Below, piece by piece: positions 12,045 to 23,863 of a stretch of 64,000 nt of DNA (positions are counted from its first letter, which is position 1; the number at the start of each line of letters is the position of its first letter). This DNA is from Hypericum androsaemum. Its lineage: Eukaryota; Streptophyta; Magnoliopsida; Malpighiales; Hypericaceae. The translations under genes and the position numbers were made by a program. The notes under the pieces were generated by a model. The model ran no database searches. It was not told where the DNA came from and was given only the letters and a program-made list of their open reading frames with translations. The stretch covers positions 17,358,228 to 17,422,227 of the forward strand of contig OZ023184.1 of NCBI GenBank assembly GCA_963995505.1, written 5' to 3'.

Positions 12045-12486
12045 TATTTGGTCTTTTAATCATCTTTTTCCCTAATTGGCTAATTCGATTGTGTGGCTCA
12101 ACTAGGTTATGATTATTTTGTCTGGAGATTGATAAAAAAAAGATACTTTTGTGTTATTGGTGATGGGGTTGTGATAAAAATGCTTCTCTTTGAGGAGGCA
12201 GATGGAGGTCGTAGGAAGGGGGAGAGAGGAGGAGGAGGAGGGGGAGGGGGAGGAAACCAACAGAGAGAATGAATATTCAAGTGGACCCGATATTTTTTTG
12301 TTTTTTACTGGAAGGGTATTTTGGTCATTTTAAGTGGGGGTTCACCAAAGAAAAATGAATATTCTGGCTCCAGGGACCCGAGAGTTTATTATCATCAAAA
12401 CTTAGGGACGGGAAAATCATTTTCTAAAATCCAGGGATCCTAGGGGGAGGCTAACCAAAGTACAGGGATGTGAGGGTAATTTGCCC

Positions 12487-13769
12487 TATTTTTAATCAAA
12501 GGTATTCTGCCTCTTCTCAATGCATAAGCCTCTATAAATAGACTCAATATTATAAAGAGATTCATAATCAAACAACTCCTAAAAAGGAATAAAAATCTGG
12601 TTGGAAAGGGAAACTAAAAGGAAACAAATCTCTGCCTTTTGAAATGGCTACAAACTTGATTAATCAAGCAATAATAAACTAAAAGTTACTGAAATATACC
12701 TTCCTAATAAAAATTAATGGTTAAAAATAAACCTCCTAAATAGAATGGCCCAATTAGAGAGAACAAATCTTCAAGATCTTTGCTGCTAGAATTTCCTTTC
12801 TTCAACATGAGTGAATGCTCTGCTTCAATGTGAATTTCGTGGTTCCTCAACATCGGACTTCAATATGCTCATTTTAGTCTAACTCTTTGATATAAGCTTG
12901 GAAATAAGCCCATTAAGTGGTAACTAAAGTGCTTTGCACGTCTCTCATAAATGGTTAGATTGGCAATTAATAAATGCTGCTATGATTCATATCAGATCGC
13001 CTTCCATATGTGACCGCCTTCGAATATAAGGTCACCTTCCAATATAAGAACGAGACCGCATCCGAAATAAGAGCAGTAAGGCCGTGGTGAACATGTAACC
13101 CCGGGATAAAATAAGAACATCCCAAATAATGGAAGTCCAGCCCAACTTAGAAAAATACAAGGCCGCGACCAAACATCACAAAATCTGGCTCAATATAGGA
13201 AACCTTGTCTCGGCCTCACATGGAAAAAGGTCCACGTCACTTGTCAATGCAAGACTAAGGCACCGCATCCGGCCAAATGACCACATTGATGCCTTGTCGC
13301 AGGTTTAAGCACCCTGGCGCGGATGCTGTGTTCTAACGTCATTTTGGCATCTTTTTATTTTGATTTTGAAGAAGTCATAAACGACAAAGTTATAGATCTA
13401 TGCCTGAGTTTCCATTGCAACTTGAATCATCTCAATCCGAGGTCTCTTAGCTTTCCATGGTCGTAAGAATAACTTCATTACAAAATCTGGGTTAAACGCT
13501 AAGGCTAATTTACTGAGAATGGGCACTAGTGCCTTAATACCCACCATGTGCTTGTGAAAATGCCTAAGCTCTCTTTATTGACTTCGTGATAGGTACCGAT
13601 TTCATGAGCATGGACTTCAAACTAACCATCATCTCCTGTGCTAAGTCTCACTTCCAAGAACATGAAATATTTGCACTCCAACACCCTCTTAAAAAACAGC
13701 GAGACAATAAACTCCATTCCCCAAGCTTAGCTAGCACATATAGCCACCTGTTCTGAAATCTCCATGAAA
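12487..13769. other. No gene seen; retroelement-like remnant
   Basis: Continues the LTR-like sequence interrupted by MULE 2. From ~12960 there are loosely repeated phrases on the theme CCTTCCAATATAAG and CGCATCCG. No ORF of note on either strand. Confidence 0.4.
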
Positions 13770-14118
13770 TTAATCAGTGTCTATCCCGAAACAAGGAAAA
13801 GATATAAAAAGATAGTTTCTAACCATAACTTCCGCAACTCTTGCTATATGCAAACTCCACGATCATCAACGCAGTAGACAATTATGCCTTGAAGGCAAAA
13901 TTGATCCACAATCTTTTCACAAAGCAGTCCTGCACAAAGCAGTTTTGCACAAAACCTGTTGAATTCCAGAAAACTCCTGCATCCGTAGAAGAACCAGGTG
14001 AACCCATGGCACCTCCATCCATATTGTATCTAGTCCAATCTGGAAATGGGTTATGCCACCAGACCTCCTTGATATTGGATGCCCGCCCTGCCCGACGTGG
14101 AACTCCAACTGCACACAA
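13770..14118 (-). pseudogene. LINE RNase H-like domain fragment
   Basis: The minus strand reads WTRYNMDGGAMGSPGSSTDAG and later FVKRLWINFAFKA, then ALMIVEFAYSKS. This matches the RNase H domain found at the C-terminus of plant L1-type LINE proteins (KVNTDGAAxGSPGxAGxGG ... FAxExEL.A...A...AxxKGW). There is an in-frame stop in the middle. A related fragment lies at 24950-25160. The upstream RT domain is absent. Confidence 0.7.
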
Positions 14119-15115
14119 CTAAAGAAAATTCTCTTGAGAGTTAAACATGTGCCCTAACTCCAATCCCCTGCTTCTGACACCAATTCTACTACAATTTCTG
14201 GGAAGGTATTAAGGAAATTCCTATGAACTATCAGTACGCCAATAACCCACAACTGTATGCCGATAGTAAATTAGTAATGGAGATTGGTGTTAAATCTACA
14301 TTTGATCTGAAGCATATTTAGAATGTGATTTCTTGATATCGTTAATTATAGGCAAAAGGATCAAATCACACCTTCTACTTGGCTAAAAAGTGCAATTACC
14401 ACCTTGTACTCAAAATTGGATCACTTAACACCCTATACTTTTCAAAATAGAACAATTAACACCTTTAAATAAAATTTCCAGCTGGCGGTGACAACTAGAT
14501 CAACAAAAACAGAAGTTTACGAGTTTTGCATTCAAGTCCACAAGTTCAAATTACGTCATGCAATAATTTTCCCATGGAAACGTGGTCAGTAATATAGGAG
14601 CTCCCACATCAATACACACCAACATCTGAACAACAATACTTAAAAGTTAACCGGACTAGGAAATGTGCACACAACTGCAGTTGGTTGAGCATATTTTCAG
14701 GCATTCCATGCTGATGTCTCCAGCCAGATCACATAGCTTTATCAATACAACACGACTATGACTACCCTGAGGAAGAAAACTATCTGCCACATGGAGCAGG
14801 TACAATGAAAGAGACATGAAAATGAAACCAGAACTGAAGCTAGATCGGAAGTGGGAATTCTTCCATTTTCCTTTTTTCGCGTACAGGAAGCCAAACGAAT
14901 AAGAATAAGCTGAACAAAGCCAACAAAAAAGACGACAAGATGATCGAAAACAACGAGATTAAACCAACGAACACGCAGATCAATTCAATTCTATAAACCA
15001 AATATAACTACCTTATTCATCTGCTGAACAAAAAACTACAAACTACTCCATGATATCTTTACAACAACTCAACCAAGATTATAAACCGGTAGAAACTAAA
15101 GATGAGGAGGCACCT
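14119..15115. other. No gene seen
   Basis: Minus strand at ~14164-14182 carries TTGGTGTCAGAAGC, a possible weathered retroelement primer site. 14355-14480 has repeated phrases (ACACCTTCTACTT, ACACCCTATACTTTTCAAAAT) of the type found in old DNA-transposon ends. Neither is firm. Confidence 0.3.
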
Positions 15116-15985
15116 GATACAATATTTATTTTAAATCTATCAGGTTTACATTGATTTGAATTTCATTTTAATTGTTGATATTTGGTGATGTCAAGTTGAT
15201 GTATTTTTCAATATTAAAGTGTGTTTAAGATAATGTTATTAAAAAAAATTATTATTCTGAAATTTTTTGATGATCATAAAATTAAAACTCTAAATAGTTT
15301 ATTTATTACTATTCCATCTGGGATAAAAAAAGTTATTATTATCTATGTAGAAAAAAAAGCACCAGGAAACCCATGATGGACGATTATTTGACAATAAAGA
15401 ACTAGCCAAACAAATAAGATAATTTGACCATCACCTAATGATCGATTTTTTTTTAATTTGGGACGAATAAATTTTTTAAAATGGCGAAAATTTTTCTCGA
15501 TAAGTATAATATAACTTTTATCCATTGTTATAATTGTATGCAACACCGGAGACGACAATTGGGTCTTCAAAGTCATGTGGGCCTCCCCGGACTAATTGGA
15601 AACAGAAATTCTATTGTTTGGGCTTCAAATATATAAGCCCAATTCGTTGGAATTGAAAAAACACGCTTTTAACTTCTCATCTTCACTCTTCGCTATTCCT
15701 CCTACTCAAAAAAGTCTTCGATATTCCTTATTCACTGTAATTGAGATTTTCAAGCCGAGTCCCTCTCACCATTTCTGCTCCAGTCCTAGCTTCGTTGATC
15801 AGGTTTTCTCCTCTTCCCCTCCTCCTTGGAAAATTAATTTATTTTTTTGTTAGGATAATTAATCAGTAGAATTCTGGTTTTAGGGTTTGGATGATTGTGA
15901 ATTTCGTTGGTCAGCTCCTCCTCTTTGTGTTTTTTCTTTAATTTGTAATTCTATTGTTGTGCCTGATTCGTATGCATTTAGTCGA
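15116..15985 (+). repeat. F-box-gene upstream block, copy 1
   Basis: Begins GATACAATATTTATTTTAAAT and is closely matched by 18776-19358 and 41287-42190. In copy 3 the block leads directly into an F-box/kelch pseudogene, so it is that gene's promoter, 5' UTR and UTR intron. Copy 1 keeps the shared GCCCAATTCGTTGGAATTG, a CT-rich leader (15660-15800) and, at its right end, CCTGATTCGTATGCATTT, equivalent to the first F-box codons, before similarity stops. It would be a promoter without a gene. Confidence 0.75.
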
Positions 15986-16559
15986 ACCACTTACCGGAAA
16001 ACGTTGTGAGTAAACTAGTGGAATTGCTGTTTGGTGGTTGCTGTCTTATGTAGGTCATGGCGCTTAATTGTGTCAATAGGCGGGTGCCTGTAGATTCCAG
16101 TTGTTTCACCATGCCAGATTTTAGGTCGGGTGGTAGAGGGGCGATAATCTTTGGTGTAAGAATGGAGGGCGGATGATCTTTAGATTTTGAAAGAGGCATT
16201 GTGTGGATGCTTCAGAGATTCTAATCGACCAGACTTTGTTTGCTGGAACACTGATATTTATTTTTGGCCAAGGGGTGACTATGTAATCTTTGTTATCTCT
16301 TGTTGCTTCCCTCTAGCAACCAAGATGTGAATTTCCTGTTCAAGGGGTCAATAAACTCATCTACTTATAAGAAAAATGTCATTGAAGCTATGTTGCCACC
16401 AACGCCTGTTAGACCATGTTTGATGCTGCATGTTTCATGTCATGCAATGCCAACCCTTCCTTTTTCCTGTTGTTTCTGCTGTCTCGCATATTCTTGGCAT
16501 ACTTCTTTGCTTGATTTTTAGTTGTAACATCTGATAAACTTCTGATATTTGTATACCAG
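15986..16559. other. No gene seen
   Basis: Sequence after the break of upstream block copy 1. It leads into gypsy 3' sequence; no ORF above background. Confidence 0.4.
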
Positions 16560-17729
16560 GAAGCATACGAGGAATTTAAGCATGTCTTATGAGTTGTGAT
16601 GTTTGTTTTTGTCTTACCCCACATTGAGGACACTGTGTTCAATAAGTGTGGGGGGATGGCTAATGTGCTCTGTGCTTTTATTTTTTTCGTTCGTGTGTGA
16701 TCGAGTCTAGGTCTGAATTTAGAAGTGTGCTTAAGTCTGATGTGGTGTCATAAGCAGATGATGAGACTTCACCCTTAAATTGTTGGCTTTCTAGCAACCA
16801 AAGATCCTTAGGAAGGTTCATGTCAGGACAAGAGTAGCAAGGATAGGGTTAAGCCCATATTGAGAAGTAGTTCTTGCTTTTCAAAATCTCATAATTGTAT
16901 TAAGTCATTGCTAGGTGCAGGACCAAGAGAACACATGAGTAGTTGAGGGAACACGCTCTTAGTAACTGAACCCCGCCTGTATATTAAAAAGTTTTAGCTA
17001 ACTTGTGAGTCTAATCGAGTGATGTTCTTGCTGCCAAAAACCCGTGTTTGAAAAAATCATTTAGGTGAAGGGAAGCGGTTAGGTCAAAAATTAGAGCAAA
17101 GCCTCTACCTGGGAAGAGAATGAAAGGAAAGGGCTGTGCAATATGAAAAAAAAGGAAAACATGATGAAAAAAAGGAAAAAAGAAGAAGAAAGGATGGGAT
17201 GGAAGTGGTTGTGGAATGTATAGATTGAATAATGTTATATGTGGATTCTGGTATGTGAATGGATGGTATGAAAAAATCCATAAAAATAGAAAGATGGATC
17301 TTGGTTGGGGTGAACTACAGCCTAATCAGGATAAGCTCAGAGATCGTTGTAGGAAAATAAGTGAGCCATGGGGTTGGTGTTGGACTCTACCTACCGATCT
17401 ACGAGTGAACTCCTAAGACGCCAACTGAGTGAAGCTAACAGCTGATTTGAAATTATTTTGGGGCTAGGTGAAATGATGGAGTAATGTGTTCTTAATTATC
17501 TCTTCATGTCATGTGCTTTTTGTGGTATTGTTCCTAGTAGTCTTCACTGGTTTCTGAATGATAAAAATTATGGGGAACTGCTTTGATCTGTGGGCTAGAC
17601 TTGAATTACAAAATTGAGGTGATATGAGGTTTTCTCTAGATAATTCACTGTTGCTAAAGGGCCAGCAATTCTTAGCATGTCTGATGCTTCACTTCTTTGA
17701 GGACAAGCAAGAAAATAAGTGTGGGGGTG
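16560..17729 (+). mobile_element. 3' non-coding end of a Ty3/gypsy (Tat/Athila-type) element
   Basis: Contains two copies of the signature found near the 3' end of these elements: CATTGAGGACACTG...AAGTGTGGGGGGATG at 16622-16660 and GAGGACAAGCAAG...AAGTGTGGGGGTG at 17699-17729. The second is the polypurine tract directly before an LTR start. Between them is spacer rich in AAAGGAAAA. No gag-pol remains upstream, so the element is cut on the left. Confidence 0.65.
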
Positions 17730-18555
17730 TGATGAGTGTGAAAATGCTCATTTATTTGTTATGTGATTCGTATGTTTGATCGTTGTTTCATTCATTTTAT
17801 AGTTCTATTCTATTAAGTCTTGTGTTATTTTGAGGCATTCATATGGTGGAGTGAACTTCTACCATTTTTCATGTATTTTTGTAGGTTAACGAGGTGGTTC
17901 GAGTGTATTCGGAGCGAGGATTGGGCGACAAGACGACTTGAGTATCAGGCTGATATGACTTCCCATCGTAAGCGGACTGGCAAGCGCAAGGCGACCAGCA
18001 CAGAGACCGTGGAATTGGGTTAACTGGAGATCTCCAGTCTTGCTTTTAAGGCTTCCCATCGCCAGTGCATTGGCGATGGACAGAGGGGCACACAAACTTT
18101 TTTGAAGATTCAAATGGCAGTCGCCACTCCTTATACAGACTTCTCAGACTTCTTAATTAGTCAGTTTTCGGGGGCCATTTATTTATATTCAACTTTTGGC
18201 TTCCTGTCTCGATAAAGGACCATTATTATATTATTTATTTCATTACTTGGCTTGCAAGACTTCTAAATTTTCCTATTTTCTAGCTAGGTCTTTGGCTATA
18301 TATATGCCATTAGTACTTAGGTTGTAGGGACATTTTTACTACGACATTGCAACAGCTTTTGGGTGATCAACAGCTTTTATTTACGTTTTCGATTTTATTT
18401 ATTTACTTGCAAACTTTCACAACCTTTACAACCTTTAATTCCCGTGCTTCACATAATTAATTATTCCAATTTCGTGTTTCAACCCTCAGTTACGAACCTT
18501 ACTTAATCACTATACTATTTGGTTGTGCGTTTAATTATTCTCAATTTTGCACATA
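17730..18555 (+). repeat. LTR of the Tat/Athila-type element
   Basis: Starts TGATGAGTGTG immediately after the polypurine tract. It ends near 18555, just before LINE sequence starts at ~18561 (shared with 40857). The right end has no clear primer site after it, so it is a 3' LTR or a cut one. TATA-like TATATATATG at ~18298. Confidence 0.6.
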
Positions 18556-18560
18556 TAGTT

Positions 18561-18775
18561 ATTATTGTGAAAAACAACGATATGGCAGAGGTGACTAACA
18601 TTCCACACGAGTATTAATACCGATGAACGAGCTCTTTCCAAAGTTAACCTCTAGCCGCGAGATCAATATGAACCCCTTTATAATCCTCTGAAGATTGAGA
18701 ACACTCAAGTCCTCAGCCCGCACAAACAACATTGTATCATCGCCGATAGTAATGCTGGAGGTGTGCATGCATATC
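18561..18775 (-). pseudogene. LINE reverse transcriptase fragment, copy 1
   Basis: The minus strand reads ITIGDDTMLFVRAED then LNLQRIIKGFILISRLEVNF and GKSSFIGIN. This is the catalytic core of an L1-type LINE RT: the A/GDD box (YADD in active elements, here IGDD) followed by the conserved LxxxLxxFxxxSGLxxNxxKS. About 60 residues only. The same fragment, with an internal deletion, is at 40857-41080, and in both places it sits beside an F-box upstream block. Confidence 0.8.
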
Positions 18776-19358
18776 TGATACAATATTTATTTTAAATCGA
18801 TCATGTTTACATTGATTTGGATTTCATTGTAATTTTTTATATTTGGTGATGTCAACTTGATATATTTTTCAATATTAAAGTGTGTTTAAGATATTTTTAT
18901 TTTTTTCTAAAAATTATTATTCTGAAATTTTTTGATGATCGGAAAATTAAAACTCTAAATAGTTTATTTATTACTATTCCGTCTAGGATAAAAATTTATT
19001 ATTATTTGTGTAGAAAAAAAAGGACCCGGACACCCATGATGAACGATTATTTGACAACAAAGAACCGGCCAAACAAATAAGATAATTTGACCTTCAACCT
19101 AATAGTCGATTAATTTAAATTTGAGTTGGGCAAAATTTTTTAAATTGTGATAAAATTCTCTCGACAAAGTATAATATAACTTTTACCTATTGTTATATTT
19201 GTATGCAACACCAGAGACAACAATTGGGTCTTTAAAGCCCAATTCGTTGGAATTGAAAAAACACGCTTTACCTTCTCATTCTTCTCTTCGATATTCCTTA
19301 CCCCACTTATCTACTGTAATTGAGATTTTCAAAGGCGAGTCTCACCATTTCTCCTCTA
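18776..19358 (+). repeat. F-box-gene upstream block, copy 2
   Basis: Close match to 15116-15985 and 41287-42132, starting at the same point. It has internal deletions near 19230 (the phrase GTCATGTGGGCC is missing) and loses similarity after ~19358 before the coding start. It is adjacent to a LINE RT fragment, as is copy 3. Confidence 0.8.
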
Positions 19359-19800
19359 GTCATAACGATGATGAAGTGTATAAAAAATTTTCACAACATA
19401 GACTTTATAGCGTGATCTTTATAGGTCATGTAACTTTCTATATTTTTAGTGTCTTAATTTTAAATATATTGGAAAGAATATATTTTAAAACTTATCCAAA
19501 AATATATTTTGATTTTATCATAATAATTTTCAAAACCAATTGTTAAAGATTTTTTAAAATCTTTTAAGAACTTAATGTTATTGAATAAACCCAAGTTTAT
19601 GCAATTAAGATTTATTTTAAAAAAATGCAGCAGGCCTGGCCCGCAAGCCTATTTAAACAAATTTTACTTTCAATTCGTTTTGGGCTTAGGCCCGTTCGGA
19701 TTGAATATTTTGCCCTGATTTTCCCAAAAATTGTGCCCAACTTGATACGGCCCATAATCAAGAAATTAGGATTTTTTTATTAATTACAGATTAGTCCTTT
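19359..19800. other. No gene seen
   Basis: AT-rich. At 19620-19760 there are GGCCCG/GCCC phrases (GGCCTGGCCCGCAAGCC, GGCTTAGGCCCG). Presumed internal sequence of the minus-strand element whose primer site is at 20325. Confidence 0.35.
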
Positions 19801-19814
19801 ATATTTCTTTCCAT

Positions 19815-20215
19815 TTGTAAATAAGGACAGATTCCTTACTCGCATTCGGTGCACATAATTTCAATTTAGTTCCCAGGTATTTTATGCATTTGCCAATAAG
19901 GACATCGCCCTTAAACGCGTTCAGTGCACATGTTACAGATCAGTTCCTAGAATTTTTACGCATTTGCACACAAGGACATAGTCCATTGCTTGCGTATCAC
20001 GTAAGAATTCCAGTTTAATATCGAAAGTTTCAAGCACGTGCAAAGAAGGACAGAGTTTTTTTATGCATGTTTTGTACAATAACTTTTAGTTCAGTTCCTA
20101 AGGTCTCTAGTGTGTACACCCAAGGACAGAATCCATGGTGCACATACTGACTGAGTTCAAAAACTTCAGTCCAGTCACAAGAATTTTTAAATTATGCATC
20201 CGAGGACTACAGAGA
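19815..20215 (-). repeat. ~75-bp repeat array in a retroelement leader
   Basis: Six divergent units marked by AAGGACA or a variant at 19823, 19898, 19972, 20046, 20122 and 20202, about 75 bp apart. Units share TTTGCA(C/A)A.AAGGACA, a GTGCAC site and AGTTCCTAG. The array lies just downstream (minus sense) of a primer-binding site. Confidence 0.75.
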
Positions 20216-20324
20216 GGCATATATCTCTTGAACCGTTTTATAAAATCAGATTTTTGAAACCAAAAATTACACATACGTTTTCATTTCTAAAAATTCATTT
20301 CCAACCAGAACAAGAACCTATCAA

Positions 20325-20337
20325 GCTCTGATACCAA
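20325..20337 (-). other. Primer-binding site on the minus strand
   Basis: GCTCTGATACCAA is the reverse complement of TTGGTATCAGAGC. It marks the junction of an LTR (to the right) with internal sequence (to the left). Confidence 0.8.
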
Positions 20338-21060
20338 TAAAAGTTTCTAACTATAAATTCACTAACATATAATCAGGAACCATGAAAAAAAATTATTGAA
20401 AAAAATTTATTAATAATAAATTGAACTTACTTGTTGAAGCGTAGAATCTACAAGATCGTAACGAGATTTGTTACCGGTCGATTCTTGTCCACGAACAATC
20501 GAAACAAAAATAATTTCTACAAATGTATCGCCTTAGAGTCGAACTAAGAGAATCGCAAAATTCAAAGTCCAAAATTTTGAATATCTTGCGTGAGGTTTTA
20601 TTCTCTTTGTATTGGAAAGTTGTCAATTTTTTATTAGGTGACCCTTGGTCACTTTTCGCCCCTTTTATATTTCACTAGAAGGGAACAGCCACCATCCAAC
20701 AAAGGGACTTGGCTCCATCAAACATGGAAGAGCAGTGACGAGCTGGTGGCCGATTGGAGACGGAGGACGAGAGGGGGACAGAGGAGGAGATATTTCTCAA
20801 TTCTCACAAAGAGAGAAGAGAATGAGATGAAGAGGGCGCAACTTACTGGGTATTTATATCCTTTTAAAATGATGTCGTTTCCTCGGTTCTGTAGTGCACG
20901 GGTTCTGCAAAAAATGATACAGAATTTACACCGATCAGTTGGTTTAAACTAACCGCCAACTGACGAACCCATTTTTTGGGTCGGGTTGGCGGTTGGACTC
21001 TTTCAGTTTGGCGGGTTGGTCGATGTATCAAATTTTTTCAGTTTCAATCTCACCCCTAAC
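20338..21060 (-). repeat. Probable LTR next to the primer site
   Basis: Its inner edge is fixed by the primer site. It contains the phrase GTCGGGTTGGCGGTTGG. The ORFs at 20638-20952 show no family signature and are treated as chance. The outer edge is not located. Confidence 0.45.
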
Positions 21061-21380
21061 GATAGATGTGAGAATCATTTTTGAAAATTGAGTGACGTAA
21101 AAGGCATTATCAACAAGTTTAGGTTATTTTAGGGTATTGAATGAACAATTTAGGTTGTTTTATTCTTAATATTATGAAATTATTTTTTGTTTTCTTCTAT
21201 ATTTTTTTATTTTTCTTTTCTTAATGTCCGGTGCAAAATACTAATATACTCACAGAAGAGATGTCTTATTTGAATAGGTGAAGTTAAATTACAAACATTT
21301 ATTTATTTTCTTCATTTGCAACATTTAAAATTACTTATTTTCTCTAACTTCACGCATAAATTACCCAAAAAAAAAACCTT

Positions 21381-23863
21381 TTATTGGCATCGACCCCCAA
21401 ATCCAGGTCCTCCGTAAAAGAAGGAAGTCCCGAACCCTGGAACACCTGTGATATTAATATTATAGCAGTAGTGGTTGGTAGCGTGTGTAGAGATTAATCC
21501 ACTCCGACCGTTTATCTCAATATTTGACACGTAAGCAGCTCTCGTCAATCCAGCCTCTGGAAAATGCCCACTTCCCATCTTGGTCATAGTGTGCTTACCA
21601 GTATATTGGTCCGGACTGTTGATAATCTCTCCACCAAAGTCTAACCTATCGGCCGGGCCATTAAGGTGGGGGAACATATTCCCCGGCCAGTATCCAATTG
21701 GTATGATGCCGTCGTTAGTATGCTGGTATAGCCACCAATTTCTATCTACTTTCTGTACAAAATTTTATACAAATTATTTGATTGTGCCAAAGGAATGCAT
21801 ATAAAACTAACTAAAATCTAGAATCTAATAGGACGCAAAATTTGTGTATATCTACGTGTAGAAAATTAATTGATTGTTTATAAATCTCTTGTTTATAAAT
21901 TTGGAAGTGACTTTTGGAAGAAATTGTCATAACACTAAAATCTTACCCGCTCAATTGAAAGAGTAAGATCATATCGAGCACCATTATATATAGAAACGTT
22001 ACCAATGGCGCCTCCAATTGTAAGTGCATTAGTAGTCTGAATAAAGCCAGGGCATTCCAAATTGTAGCATCCGAACCCCCGCTCGTAACTATTGTTCTGA
22101 TTTTGATATAGAAAAAGAAATAATCAAAAAATAAAATAAAATCAATCGGATTAAGTCGATTGAAAAAACAGTTAATACATGGTAATAAAAAATAATAAAT
22201 CATGGATACTCACTGTCCACTGAATAAAAAACCTAGTCCTTGAGTCTCTATATTTTCGAGGATACACCTGAATATATAAACAGCTAGGTAAGAAACAAAA
22301 GCTAAAAGATCCATAGCGCAACATCCATCTATGTAAGTTTTATTTTTTTTTGGTGATGACATTTTTTCATTGGAAACTAAATTAACTAATCACTTCTCCT
22401 CTAACTTCTCTCATTTTCTCTAGGAACTATCTCATTTTAAATTTAAAACTACGAGTTTATATATTAACTACAAATTGTAAATAAATATATTAGACGATTT
22501 TGTTAAAAATAACCTAGTGATTATGTATATATAAATACGTACTTGCCAACCGGCTTCAATGGAGTTCAGTTGGTTAGTTCTTCTACCGCCAGTCACCCAA
22601 AGTTGACACAAGCTAAACTCGTCACGGATTGCCTCTGTGTAGGGGTTCCAAATACCAAGAGTTGCTTTCGATCTAAACCAACTACCTAAACCAGTATGTC
22701 CGATTGCATACTACAACCAATAAAAAAATCACGTAAAGAAAAAGTCTTATTTGAAAATTGAAAGTCATATGTATGAAACACATATCTCCATATACTTGTT
22801 TGTTTGATTAGCCAAAAAAAATATTGTCACTTTTCTTTGACGAAATCATTATGTAGTACATTTTTTGAATTTGATCTCCATACTATCGCAATATTAATTT
22901 TCATTTCCCAATAATTAATTTTTATATTATACCAAAATGAATCTAACTCTGGCCGAATATAAATCACATGAGATATCTTATCCAAAAAAAATCAACTCAG
23001 ATACATATGAGCTGGTGTGTGAAGTAATAAATTGTAGAAGTACAATGAAATGTAGATTACCCATGAGAACAAATTTAACAAATATTGGATGTGATAAGTA
23101 TAAATCAACAGCGAAATTAACAAATCCAACATTCACAAATATATCAATTACAAACTTTCAACTAACCTCATGTACACCATCTTGATTGCTAAAATGGTTA
23201 CGTTTCATTCTAAATCGGTCAATCTGAGCGGTTCTTAAAACTTCTTCTTCTGTTATTCTCCTAATTGGAATTGTACCTTCTGGACATTCTTCACCATTTG
23301 CATTCCACAATTGAAAATTGTATGTTGGATTCAATCTCTTTGACATTTTTGGTGGCACCTAAATATTGGACACAAGATGAAGCCAATAAAAATTTGGAGT
23401 TATTAAAAATTATACGGGAATATTAGACTTTACTTTCATCCAATACAAAAAATTTCATTACCATTGATTTTTTTTCTTTTAGTAGAGGATTATCGAAAGC
23501 AGGTTGCTTATGAAATGGAACACAATCAATCAAGTCACCATCTGGACTCTGCTTATAAAAAACCACATCAAATATTACTTAAGACAATAAGAAAAGACTT
23601 ATAATGCTACACAACAAACAAATAACTATTTATTCAAAAATCAACAATTTTATAAGTAAAATTACCTTTATGGTTTTCTTTGCAGGCTTGTTAATCTTTT
23701 GGAGATATTCCCTTACCATCTTCATCTCTATGAGCTTATTAATTTCATGGACACTCTGGTTGGTTTTCGAGGAAGAGACATAATAAGTTGAATAGACACT
23801 AAGAAAAACATACATAATAATAGTGATAAATGGTTGCACCCTAATGCACCAACTAGGAGCCAT
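21381..23863 (-). CDS. Neprosin-family peptidase, intact seven-exon gene (copy A)
   Basis: Exons, in coding order: 23863-23666, 23548-23462, 23358-23167, 22710-22543, 22267-22214, 22096-21947, 21752-21381. All six introns start GT, end AG and are in phase 0. The product is 406 aa. It has an N-terminal hydrophobic signal segment ([14 protein letters not shown]), an activation-peptide region with [20 protein letters not shown] (neprosin pro-domain, DUF4409), then the neprosin domain (DUF239): [74 protein letters not shown]. Neprosin is a glutamic peptidase cutting after proline; the two catalytic Glu positions appear kept (about E211 in SIEAGW and E325 in GGEI). A TTG codon lies just upstream, but ATG at 23863 is the natural start. 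A broken duplicate lies at 54890-61974. Expected to be secreted; substrate unknown. Confidence 0.92.

Larger units (their letters stand above)
11126..12486. mobile_element. MULE 2: Pack-MULE carrying host gene pieces
   Basis: Same long TIRs as MULE 1: GGGCAAATTACCCTCAC at the left and its inverted partner ending GTAATTTGCCC at the right, each about 180 bp. The flanks give an almost perfect 9-bp duplication (TATTTTTTA left, TATTTTTAA right). The inside is GC-rich and differs from MULE 1. It includes a Dus1-like coding segment (11331-11440), a possible second captured piece on the minus strand (~11700-11845) and a CT microsatellite. No transposase is present. A MULE carrying host coding sequence is by definition a Pack-MULE. 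It sits inside the LTR of another retroelement. Confidence 0.88.

Noticed and set aside
20638..20952. 104-codon plus ORF
   Set aside because: It lies in probable LTR sequence, has no recognisable domain and overlaps another ORF of similar length.
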